Shown here: positions 18,175 to 25,489 of the stretch, piece by piece
Layout: each line of letters starts with the position of its first letter
Numbering within the stretch: position 1 is the stretch's first letter
Assembly (NCBI GenBank): GCA_963805295.1
Contig: CAWDTW010000068.1
Span: 61,193 to 125,192, forward strand
Reading direction: 5' to 3'
Source of the DNA: Roseiarcus sp963805295
Lineage (GTDB): Bacteria > Pseudomonadota > Alphaproteobacteria > Rhizobiales > Beijerinckiaceae
Length of the DNA: 64,000 nucleotides
Translations under genes and position numbers: made by a program
Notes under the pieces: generated by a model
Database searches by the model: none
What the model was told of the DNA's origin: nothing
The model's input: only the letters and a program-made list of their open reading frames with translations

Positions 18175-18560
18175 TCAACCGCGAAGGAACGGGATTCGAC
18201 CGCTAGCACGGAAAACTGGACTTGGGCAAATCGAATAATGTTCTGACCGGGGCGGCCAATAACGTCTCATACGGTTTCCGGTTGATTGCCTCGCTTGGAG
18301 CCCCCCTTCTCCCCTTGCGGGAGAAGGGGGCGCGATAGGGCGTCGAAAGACGCCCGTCTTTCGACGGGCTATGGCGCCGGATGAGTTCTCATTCGTTTGC
18401 GCGCACCTTGATGGATGAGAAGGCGGCTTGACCACCCCCTTTTCAGGAGAGGGGTCCGGCGCCGTCAGGCGCCTTGCTGAAGCGCGCCTGACAGCGCGGA
18501 CCCCTCACCCGCAAGGGGAGAGGGGAGAATCGCCCGGCCGAAGGGATCATCCGGAAACCG
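18175..18560. repeat. dispersed intergenic palindromic repeat block, copy B
   Basis: Carries CTTCTCCCCTTGCGGGAGAAG (hairpin), GGGCGTCGAAAGACGCCC with CGTCTTTCGACGGGC, and about 95 bases that are the reverse complement of 9555-9648. It also holds CCCTCACCCGCAAGGGGAG. No coding frame is supported. It separates two leftward genes and may terminate transcription of the exported-protein gene's neighbourhood. Confidence 0.7.
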
Positions 18561-18562
18561 CC

Positions 18563-19174
18563 TCACATCGGCGGAACGAGCCCGTCCTTGCCGACCAGCG
18601 CGTACGCGGCGTCGATCGAGCCGTCGTCCTCTCTGGTCCCCCGGGCGATGATCGCCGCGCCGGGCTCGAGGTCGGCGCGGGCTCCCGGCGCGATGGCGAC
18701 AACCGGGGTCCCGGGCCCGACGATGATGGTCTGCTCGCCGCCCTTGTAGGTCACGGTCAGCTTCGGGCCGTCGACGCCCTCGACGCGGGCGGAAATCGTC
18801 CCGTTGGTCATGGTGCTGCCCGGCGCCAGATCGAAGGGGCGGAAGCCCTCGCCGGTCCCGCGCAGCGCCTCGGGGAAAATATGCACCTCCATCGCCTTCA
18901 GTTCGCCGCCCTCGCCCGGCAGCGCCGCGACGCCGATGAAGGCCCCCGGCTTCACGTCGGCGAGCGATGCGGGAACGACCTCCGTCACCGTTGTCCTGTC
19001 GCTGAGACGGATCGTCTTTTCCTCGCCGCCGCGCGTACGTACGACGAGGCTCGCGCCGTCGGCGGCGACGCTCTCGATGGTCGCGCGCGCGACCGCGACC
19101 GGCGGGTTCTGGGCGAAGGCGGTGCCGGCCGTGAAAATCAGCATGACGGTTAGCGCGAGACGAAGCGACGGCAT
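18563..19174 (-). CDS. exported DUF5666-like protein
   Basis: About 203 residues with a clear signal peptide (MPSLRLALTVMLIFTAGTAFA, cleavage after AFA). The rest alternates short beta repeats: ATIESVAADGASLVVRTRGG, SLADVKPGAFIGVAALPG, GTISARVEGVDGPKLTVTYKGG and ARADLEPGAAIIARG, the small OB-like repeats of DUF5666-type periplasmic proteins. The internal ATG start was chosen over a TTG 22 codons upstream because the signal peptide begins there. The function of this family is not established. Confidence 0.75.
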   Translation of the reverse strand: MPSLRLALTVMLIFTAGTAFAQNPPVAVARATIESVAADGASLVVRTRGGEEKTIRLSDRTTVTEVVPASLADVKPGAFIGVAALPGEGGELKAMEVHIFPEALRGTGEGFRPFDLAPGSTMTNGTISARVEGVDGPKLTVTYKGGEQTIIVGPGTPVVAIAPGARADLEPGAAIIARGTREDDGSIDAAYALVGKDGLVPPM

Positions 19175-19307
19175 GGCGGCCTCCGGACGCTCGGATATAT
19201 CTTGCGAGAGCCTAAGGGGAGCGCCGGGTCCGAGCAACAAGCGGCGCCCTGGCGCGCGCGACAGGAGTTGGTCCTTGAGCGATCAGTCGCGATGGAGCAT
19301 AAATCAA

Positions 19308-19448
19308 GCAGACCGTGCGAAAACTCGACGCGAGGCTCCGTACGGTTGCGCAGAGAACCAATTTTAGCGATTTTTTCTGCTCTGCGCGGTTGTAGGCCGC
19401 GAGATTTGGGCAGCACGCAATGTGCCGCGGAGTTTTCGCACGGTCTGC
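19308..19448. mobile_element. 141-bp MITE with perfect 19-bp terminal inverted repeats, copy 1
   Basis: Ends are GCAGACCGTGCGAAAACTC (19308-19326) and its exact reverse complement (19430-19448). There is no coding capacity. The interior matches, reverse-complemented and with few differences, the element at 25284-25424 of identical length. It looks like a non-autonomous transposable element; a parent transposase with these ends was not found in the window. Confidence 0.8.
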
Positions 19449-19590
19449 AAGACATTCGGGCGTGTCCCCTTGCGGGGCCGGGCTCTAGGCGCGAACGCCC
19501 GGAGCCGCTTTGCGTCTCAGTTTGAATTTTTCGGGGGCTTGACTAGCGCTCGCTCCGCTCCGATGTCCCTGCTAATACTTAGCGTAAAGC

Positions 19591-19803
19591 ATGGAGCCTT
19601 TGTTGAGCGATCTGCGATTTGGAAAAGCGCCCGAAAACGGAGTGAGCGTTCAACTCACTCCCGGTCATGCTACCCCGACTCCCTTCCATGTTGAAGTTTG
19701 TGACGGCGGTCGCCGTTCCGTAACGCATCGGTTCCCGTCTGAGGATGAGGCCAGGCGGTTCGCTTTTTCGCATATAGCAAGGATATCGCGATGTCGGATG
19801 TAA
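19591..19803 (+). CDS. small hypothetical protein
   Basis: A 70-residue frame starting at ATG: MEPLLSDLRFGKAPENGVSV, then HVEVCDGGRRSVTHRFPSEDEARRFAFSHI. Base composition is lower in GC than most neighbours, and there is no recognised family. The SEDEARRFA helix resembles small uncharacterised proteins, but I cannot name one. It could also be chance. Confidence 0.35.
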   Translation: MEPLLSDLRFGKAPENGVSVQLTPGHATPTPFHVEVCDGGRRSVTHRFPSEDEARRFAFSHIARISRCRM

Positions 19804-19960
19804 GAAAGCTCAGCGGACAAATTGCGGTATCCCACTGTCTGAATTGAAGAACAAGATTGGAACGATTGAATTGAAAAAGCTGCTCTGAAAGTCCTAGCTT
19901 AAGATAGCATTAACCATATTCGACGTAACTCATTGGCGGCAAATGCGAAAGGATGCCGCC

Positions 19961-20679
19961 ATGAGCGATGTTTGCTGCAAGCGATGCGGCGCGAGCGACT
20001 ACAGGAAAAACGGCATTGTGCGCGGGACGCAACGTTATTTCTGTCACTCCTGTGGATGCAATTTCACAATGACGCCCCCGCGCGGCAAGCCGCCCGCGAT
20101 GAAAGCTCTGGCGCTGTTGCTCTACGCCATGGGCAACATGAGTTTTTGTTCGATCGCCCGCCTCCTCGGCGTCAGCGACGTCACCGTTCTCACCTGGATC
20201 CGCAATGAAGCCCGCAAGTTGCCGGAGCCTGCGATCAAGGCCGAGCAGGTGATCATAACGCTCGACGAGATGTGGCATTTTCTCCAAAAAAAACTCGCAA
20301 ACTCTGGCTTTGGCGGGCCTACGACCCTGTGGCTCGGCGAACCCTCGCCTGGGTTGTTGGTGATCGTGATGACGCCACATGCCAAAAACTCCTCGACAAG
20401 ATCGGCGTCGAGGGCAAGACGTTCGTCGCCGACGATTGGGACGGCTACCATCGCCTCATCCCCGAGGCTCAGCTCTTCACCGGCAAGGATCTGACCGTTC
20501 CCATCGAGCAGGACAACAGCAACATCCGCCATTTCTTGGCGCGCTTTCGCCGCCGCACAAAGGTCGTCTCCAAGAGCACGGAAATGGTCGACTTGTCCCT
20601 CAGGCTATACCATCATCTGCATGACAATCTCGAAAACCTCACCGCAAAACTCGCTGTTTTCCAGCCTATCTTTAGTTAG
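19961..20679 (+). CDS. IS1 transposase InsA-InsB' made by -1 frameshifting
   Basis: Frame one starts at 19961: MSDVCCKRCGASDYRKNGIV, a zinc-finger start with CxxC, CHSC and an HTH (FCSIARLLGVSDVTVLTWIR). Frame two carries the DDE catalytic part: LWLWRAYDPVARRTLAWVVGD, VADDWDGYHRLIPEAQLFTG and QDNSNIRHFLARFRRRTKVVSKS. The frames overlap at eight A residues (20286-20293); slipping back one base joins DEMWHFLQKK to TRKLWLWRAYDP, the same -1 strategy as IS1. Unshifted InsA would end at 20494. Confidence 0.87.
20286..20293 (+). promoter_or_regulatory. A8 slippery site for -1 programmed frameshifting in IS1
   Basis: Eight adenines followed by C inside the InsA/InsB overlap. Reading CAA AAA AAA then ACT CGC after a one-base backward slip restores the conserved transposase sequence. 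Confidence 0.75.
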
Positions 20680-21084
20680 GACTCTCGCTGCTCTTTGGCG
20701 TAATATTTGCGCTTGGCGTGTCGATTGCTCATGCCAACGACTTTCGCACAACGCCTGACAGCCCAGAAATGTTTTATCATTCGAGATACTTTTTGCGCGG
20801 CTTTTTGTTGCGCAGCGCAAAAGTCTGCAGAGGCGATGCAAAGCACACGATTGATGTTGCCTTCGGTCTGCTGGATAATCCAGAACTTCGGGCAATTTCA
20901 GAAGGCTATCCCAAATTGACGAATCAATGGTGGGGCGAAGGTGCTCGGGCGTTTAACGAAGTTGTTATGAATAGCGGGGTTACGGCGGCCTGTGGAAAGG
21001 CCGACAGCGTAAGATCAAAAGCAGATGCAATCATTAAAACTGACTAGCTGCTGAGCAAGGCTCAGCCACGATATTCAGCAAGGA

Positions 21085-21227
21085 TCAATCCGCCCGCCGC
21101 GCCGACGTGATCGGCAACGCCGTCAAGGTGATGCGCATCGCGTCTGGCGAGAAACCGGAGGACTACGGCCCGGAAGATACGAAGAACCAAGCACCGAAGC
21201 CGGGGCCGCGCGAGGCTCGTCGCTATT
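21085..21227 (+). pseudogene. fragment of a short conserved alphaproteobacterial protein
   Basis: One frame reads FSKDQSARRADVIGNAVKVM, then RIASGEKPEDYGPEDTKNQA and PKPGPREAR. It resembles a small Rhizobiales protein family with the pattern DVIGNAVKVMRIATGE followed by a Gly/Lys/Ala-rich tail. The tail is missing and the frame runs into the ISL3 element, so this is a remnant. The identity is by recall and not certain. Confidence 0.4.
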
Positions 21228-22439
21228 TCAAGTGGGTGAATTGGCCAGAACGTCTCCGGCGATGAGGTAGACGACGGCTTTGAGATTTCGCTTGGTTCGG
21301 TAGCCTTTGGCCTTGCGCTTGGCGGCCTGCACGTTGCCGTTGATGGCTTCGAGGACGCCGTTGGAAAGGCCGGTGGCGATCGATCTGAGAATGCCCTCGG
21401 CCTTGGCCATGATCGTTTTGGCCAGTCGCTTCATCGGGCCGAGATCGCAGACCTGAACCCAGGCGTTCCAGCGATCGAGGAAGCGTCGGGCGGTCTTGGC
21501 GTCCATCGTGAACAGCTGTTGCAGGTTCATGCGGATTTGCATCGCCTGGATCGTGTCCAAGTTCTGCGCTTCCAATCTTGACAACGCTTCCTTCTCCTCC
21601 TGCGTCAGATGATTGACGTTCTTGAGGAAGATGTAGCGCCGGCCCTTGATCTGGAAGTTGTTCCGCGCTTCCTCGCGTCGCACCTGGTCGACGGCCTCGT
21701 TGGCGAGTTTGATGACGTGGAATTTGTCGAACGTGATCTCGGCGTTCTCGAAGTTCGCCTTGATCCCCGCTTCGAACGCCGCCCCCATGTCGATGCTGGC
21801 GTCGGTGACCGCCTCGCGCTTGCCGCCGTGCGCCTCGAGGAAATCCGCGAATTCCTTCACCGTCGCGGCGTCCTTGCCGTCGGCCACGTAGATGACTTTG
21901 CGCCGCGCCATGTCGACGAACAGGCTGACATAGTCGTGGCCGCGCCGCGCCGAGGTTTCGTCGGCGGCGATGCGCCGCACCTGCGACAAATCCAGCGCCT
22001 CCACCGCGCGCCAAACGTAATGCTCGACGATCCGCCACAAGCGCGTGTCGTGCTCGCCAAGCCGCTTGGCCGCATTGGCGATCGGCATCGCCTTGGCCAG
22101 CGCCAGCACGTAGGCCTCGAACAACAACGTGAACCCGCAACCCGCCCGAGCCCACGGCGTGGCGACCTTGCGCACCCCGCAGTTCGGACAGCTCACTCGC
22201 GGCACACGAGCGTGCAACAGCGTGCGATGCTGGAAGAAGTCCAGATGCCGCCACGTTTCATCCTTTGTGTCGTGAACCGCGCAACCCTCGCGTCCGCACT
22301 CGGCGCAGGCGAACCGGCTCCCGCGCGGAAAATCCACATCCAAATCGAGCCGACCATCCTCGACCGCAAACTCGCTCCGCGTCACCGTCCACGGCGACTG
22401 CAACCCAAGGGCCAACTGGAAAAGATCGGTGTCTCGCAT
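21228..22439 (-). CDS. ISL3-family transposase
   Basis: About 403 residues from MRDTDLFQLALGLQ. The N-terminal zinc-binding part has CAECGREGCAVHD and CPNCGVRKV; the catalytic part has RRIAADETSARRGHDYVSLF, FDKFHVIKLANEAVDQVRR and ATGLSNGVLEAINGNVQAAKRKAKGYRT, all typical of ISL3. Start chosen at 22439, since homologues begin there. The stop codon lies at the element's left end (AGTGGGTGA at 21231), with a partly matching inverted end TACCCACT at 22500-22507. I see no target duplication, so one side may have rearranged. Apparently intact. Confidence 0.9.
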   Translation of the reverse strand: MRDTDLFQLALGLQSPWTVTRSEFAVEDGRLDLDVDFPRGSRFACAECGREGCAVHDTKDETWRHLDFFQHRTLLHARVPRVSCPNCGVRKVATPWARAGCGFTLLFEAYVLALAKAMPIANAAKRLGEHDTRLWRIVEHYVWRAVEALDLSQVRRIAADETSARRGHDYVSLFVDMARRKVIYVADGKDAATVKEFADFLEAHGGKREAVTDASIDMGAAFEAGIKANFENAEITFDKFHVIKLANEAVDQVRREEARNNFQIKGRRYIFLKNVNHLTQEEKEALSRLEAQNLDTIQAMQIRMNLQQLFTMDAKTARRFLDRWNAWVQVCDLGPMKRLAKTIMAKAEGILRSIATGLSNGVLEAINGNVQAAKRKAKGYRTKRNLKAVVYLIAGDVLANSPT

Positions 22440-22570
22440 CCCCTCACAATAAACTCGATCCCAACCGATCGCTCCCCAAGCCAACCCAAAAAACGGCCTT
22501 ACCCACTCCATTCAGCGAGGAGCCCCGCGCGATCACGTCGGCGGGGCGCTTCTCGCCTTTGGGGCCTCTA

Positions 22571-23705
22571 GTGTTCCGTAACTAACGGAAGGATTCCCAG
22601 CGGCGCGCGATTGTGCGAGTTGAGGGGGATGGAAAACGAATCATGCATCTGGTTGTCTCCTGAGGATCGGGCGCGGCTGGAAGGCTGGGTGGCGGGCCGA
22701 AACACGCCGCAGAAGCTGGTTTGGCGGGCGCGGATCGTCTTGATGTGGGCGCAAGGGGCCGGCGTGAGGGAGACCGTTCGGGCGACCGGCAAGACCAAAC
22801 GAACCGTCGATCGATGGCGTGAGCGCTATCTTGCGCGCGGCGCTGCGGGGCTCGAACGCGACGCCACTCGTCCTGGCCGCAAGCCGCCTTTGGACGCCGC
22901 GACGGTCGAGCGGGTCGTCAACAAGACGCTGCACGAGAAGCCGCCGGGCGGCACGCACTGGTCTCTGCGCAAGATGGCCAAGGCGGTCGGTCTCAGCCAT
23001 TCGAGCGTGCAGCGCATCTGGGCGGTGCATGGGCTCAAGCCGCACCTGACGCGCAGCTTCAAGCTCTCGAGCGACCCCAAGTTTTGTGAGAAAGTTCAGG
23101 ATATTGTCGGGCTTTACCTCGACCCGCCGGACAAGGCGCTGGTGCTTTCGGTCGACGAGAAGAGCCAGATCCAAGCGCTCGACCGCACCCAGCCGGGACT
23201 GCCGCTGAAGAAGGGCCGCGCCGGCACGATGACCCACGACTACAAGCGCCATGGGACGACGACCCTGTTCGCCGCGCTCGACGTCGCCACCGGCAAGGTG
23301 ATCGGCGAATGCATGCGCCGCCATCGCCATCAGGAGTTTCTGCGCTTTTTGCGCACCATCGACCGCAACACCGCGAAATTGCTCGATTTGCATCTGGTCG
23401 TCGACAACTACGCGACCCACAAGCACCCCAAGGTCAGGGCCTGGCTCAAGCGCCACCCCCGCTTTCACCTTCACTTCACCCCGACATCGGCCTCCTGGAT
23501 CAATCTCGTCGAACGGTTCTTCGGCCTGATCACCGACGACGCCATTCGACGCGGCGTCTTCCACAGCGTCGCCGAACTCAACGCCGCCATCGAAGCCTAC
23601 CTTGAGCAACACAATGCCGCACCCAAGCCCTTCGTCTGGACCGCGCCAGCCGCCGACATCCTTGAGAAAGTCGCCCGTGGGCGACAAGCGTTAGATTCAC
23701 TACAC
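22571..23705 (+). mobile_element. IS630-family element, copy A
   Basis: Bounded by TA dinucleotides (22569-22570 and 23706-23707), the IS630 target duplication. Ends are GTGTTCCGTAACTAACGG and, reversed, GTGTAGTGAATCTAACGC. It lies immediately left of a 123-bp MITE, having entered the TA of that MITE's CTAG target copy. Copy B is inverted on the other side. Confidence 0.85.
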
Positions 23706-23708
23706 TAG
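22629..23708 (+). CDS. IS630-family transposase, copy A
   Basis: A 359-residue single-frame transposase: HTH region GVRETVRATGKTKRTVDRWRE, second HTH LRKMAKAVGLSHSSVQRIW, then catalytic ALVLSVDEKSQIQALDRTQ, LLDLHLVVDNYATHKHPKV and FTPTSASWINLVERFFGLIT, giving the D-D-E triad (the last as NLVERFF). Start at ATG 22629 after GAGGGGG. Nearly identical to the inverted copy at 23832-24911 (they differ at the last residues, ALDSLH against ALKSVH). Intact. Confidence 0.92.
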   Translation: MENESCIWLSPEDRARLEGWVAGRNTPQKLVWRARIVLMWAQGAGVRETVRATGKTKRTVDRWRERYLARGAAGLERDATRPGRKPPLDAATVERVVNKTLHEKPPGGTHWSLRKMAKAVGLSHSSVQRIWAVHGLKPHLTRSFKLSSDPKFCEKVQDIVGLYLDPPDKALVLSVDEKSQIQALDRTQPGLPLKKGRAGTMTHDYKRHGTTTLFAALDVATGKVIGECMRRHRHQEFLRFLRTIDRNTAKLLDLHLVVDNYATHKHPKVRAWLKRHPRFHLHFTPTSASWINLVERFFGLITDDAIRRGVFHSVAELNAAIEAYLEQHNAAPKPFVWTAPAADILEKVARGRQALDSLH

Positions 23709-23831
23709 CAGCCTGTCGGACTTAAACTCTAAGTCATTGATTTAATTGCAGTTTGCTTTTTCGTGCCTAACGGAAAACTGCAATGATATCAATATGTTGG
23801 CGATCAGAGGCACCCCGAGTCCGACAGGCTG
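23709..23831. mobile_element. 123-bp MITE with 14-bp inverted ends and CTAG target duplication
   Basis: Starts CAGCCTGTCGGACT (23709-23722) and ends AGTCCGACAGGCTG (23818-23831), flanked by CTAG on both sides. The same end followed by CTAG occurs at 36887-36904, next to an IS1182-type transposase N-terminus, so this MITE is probably a deletion derivative of that IS family. Its two CTAG copies were each later entered by IS630. Confidence 0.82.
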
Positions 23832-24911
23832 CTAGTGTACCGACTTTAACGCTTGTCGCCCACGGGCGACTTTCTCAAGGATGTCGGCGGCTGGCGCGGT
23901 CCAGACGAAGGGCTTGGGTGCGGCATTGTGTTGCTCAAGGTAGGCTTCGATGGCGGCGTTGAGTTGGGCGACGCTGTGGAAGACGCCGCGTCGAATGGCG
24001 TCGTCGGTGATCAGGCCGAAGAACCGTTCGACGAGATTGATCCAGGAGGCCGATGTCGGGGTGAAGTGAAGGTGAAAGCGGGGGTGGCGCTTGAGCCAGG
24101 CCCTGACCTTGGGGTGCTTGTGGGTCGCGTAGTTGTCGACGACCAGATGCAAATCGAGCAATTTCGCGGTGTTGCGGTCGATGGTGCGCAAAAAGCGCAG
24201 AAACTCCTGATGGCGATGGCGGCGCATGCATTCGCCGATCACCTTGCCGGTGGCGACGTCGAGCGCGGCGAACAGGGTGGTCGTCCCATGGCGCTTGTAG
24301 TCGTGGGTCATCGTGCCGGCGCGGCCCTTCTTCAGCGGCAGTCCCGGCTGGGTGCGGTCGAGCGCTTGGATCTGGCTCTTCTCGTCGACCGAAAGCACCA
24401 GCGCCTTGTCCGGCGGGTCGAGGTAAAGCCCGACAATATCCTGAACTTTCTCACAAAACTTGGGGTCGCTCGAGAGCTTGAAGCTGCGCGTCAGGTGCGG
24501 CTTGAGCCCATGCGCCGCCCAGATGCGCTGCACGCTCGAATGGCTGAGACCGACCGCCTTGGCCATCTTGCGCAGAGACCAGTGCGTGCCGCCCGGCGGC
24601 TTCTCGTGCAGCGTCTTGTTGACGACCCGCTCGACCGTCGCGGCGTCCAAAGGCGGCTTGCGGCCAGGACGAGTGGCGTCGCGTTCGAGCCCCGCAGCGC
24701 CGCGCGCAAGATAGCGCTCACGCCATCGATCGACGGTTCGTTTGGTCTTGCCGGTCGCCCGAACGGTCTCCCTCACGCCGGCCCCTTGCGCCCACATCAA
24801 GACGATCCGCGCCCGCCAAACCAGCTTCTGCGGCGTGTTTCGGCCCGCCACCCAGCCTTCCAGCCGCGCCCGATCCTCAGGAGATAACTGGATGCATGAT
24901 TCGTTTTCCAT
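23832..24911 (-). CDS. IS630-family transposase, copy B
   Basis: A 359-residue copy of the transposase at 22629-23708, beginning MENESCIQLSPEDRARLEGW with Q where copy A has W, and ending RGRQALKSVH. The same HTH and D-D-E motifs are present and intact. The stop codon is formed by the flanking CTAG target. Confidence 0.92.
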   Translation of the reverse strand: MENESCIQLSPEDRARLEGWVAGRNTPQKLVWRARIVLMWAQGAGVRETVRATGKTKRTVDRWRERYLARGAAGLERDATRPGRKPPLDAATVERVVNKTLHEKPPGGTHWSLRKMAKAVGLSHSSVQRIWAAHGLKPHLTRSFKLSSDPKFCEKVQDIVGLYLDPPDKALVLSVDEKSQIQALDRTQPGLPLKKGRAGTMTHDYKRHGTTTLFAALDVATGKVIGECMRRHRHQEFLRFLRTIDRNTAKLLDLHLVVDNYATHKHPKVRAWLKRHPRFHLHFTPTSASWINLVERFFGLITDDAIRRGVFHSVAQLNAAIEAYLEQHNAAPKPFVWTAPAADILEKVARGRQALKSVH

Positions 24912-24970
24912 CCCCCTCGAACTCGCACAATCCCGAGCCATTGGGAATCCTTCCGTTAGTTACAGAACAC
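23835..24970 (-). mobile_element. IS630-family element, copy B (inverted)
   Basis: Bounded by TA at 23833-23834 and 24971-24972. Sequence is almost identical to copy A in the opposite orientation; together with the MITE they form a palindrome of about 2.4 kb. Its right boundary lies within the stop codon of the small gene at 24970-25194. Confidence 0.85.
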
Positions 24971-25194
24971 TAGGCATTATCGCTATCTTCCTCGTTGAGA
25001 ACTGCGGCGTGGGCGGCCTCGTTCATGACGTTCAGACAGTCTTTGATCTCTATGAGCAAGTCGCGCACTTTCTCTAGGGACTCTTCCTCAAGAGCTTTTC
25101 GCACGAGACTTCGAGCCCCATCTCCTAATATCATTATTAGGCCGGGAAGCGCCTGGAGCGCCTCTATATCAAACACGTCTCCGTTCCTTGTCAT
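24970..25194 (-). CDS. small acidic hypothetical protein abutting the IS630/MITE nest
   Basis: About 74 residues: MTRNGDVFDIEALQALPGLI, MILGDGARSLVRKALEEESL, EKVRDLLIEIKDCLNVMNEA and a tail ending NEEDSDNA. Mostly helical and acidic, with no recognised family. An upstream TTG start (25233) is possible. The stop TAG is supplied by the CTAG target site of the neighbouring MITE, so the original C-terminus may have been the same or longer. Confidence 0.5.
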   Translation of the reverse strand: MTRNGDVFDIEALQALPGLIMILGDGARSLVRKALEEESLEKVRDLLIEIKDCLNVMNEAAHAAVLNEEDSDNA

Positions 25195-25283
25195 AGCAAA
25201 AGGGGAGATCGGGTTCGCGCAGGCGTGAGTCAAGCCCTTCGAATTTCAAACTGAGACACTACCCGGCGTGGTGCAAATATCAA

Positions 25284-25424
25284 GCAGACCGTGCGAAAAC
25301 TCCGCGGCACATTGCGTGCTGCCCAAATTTCGCGGCCTACAGCCGCGCAGAGCAGAAAAAATCGCGAAAATTGGTTCTCTGCGCAACCGTACGGAGCCTC
25401 GCGTCGAGTTTTCGCACGGTCTGC
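25284..25424. mobile_element. 141-bp MITE with 19-bp terminal inverted repeats, copy 2
   Basis: Ends GCAGACCGTGCGAAAACTC (25284-25302) and its reverse complement (25406-25424). The interior is the reverse complement of copy 1 at 19308-19448. It sits on the other side of the IS1-ISL3-IS630 block. Confidence 0.8.
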
Positions 25425-25489
25425 AAGATTTCTGCTCCGTAGCTCTGAGGCTGAAATCTCAAGTGCTTAGCCCGCATTATGCAGCGCCG

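Larger units (their letters stand above)
19887..20686 (+). mobile_element. IS1-family insertion sequence, complete, with 8-bp target duplication
   Basis: Inverted ends GAAAGTCCTAGCTTAAGATAG (left) and GAGAGTCCTAACTAAAGATAG (right, reversed) differ at three places. The target GCTGCTCT is present on both sides (19879-19886 and 20687-20694). Length is 800 bp, near the 768 bp of IS1. Both ORFs and the slippery site are intact, so it may be active. Confidence 0.88.
19871..21047 (+). pseudogene. exported hypothetical protein interrupted in its signal peptide by IS1
   Basis: Removing the IS1 element and one copy of the 8-bp target GCTGCTCT joins TTG AAA AAG CTG CTC TTT to GGC GTA ATA TTT, giving LKKLLFGVIFALGVSIAHAN, an ideal signal peptide, followed by DFRTTPDSPEMFYHSRYFLRG and about 90 further residues ending at 21047. 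The mature part has two cysteines and a WWGEG motif; I know no family. Upstream starts are TTG 19871 or TTG 19844. The gene is inactivated by the insertion unless translation restarts at GTG 20718. Confidence 0.75.

Noticed and set aside
9480..18560. CRISPR array
   Set aside because: The repeated segments are few, of unequal length, inverted and lack regularly spaced unique spacers; no cas gene is present.
20286..20293. IS1 transposase as a frameshifted pseudogene
   Set aside because: The A8 run and -1 join are the normal expression mode of IS1; both frames, both ends and the target duplication are intact.
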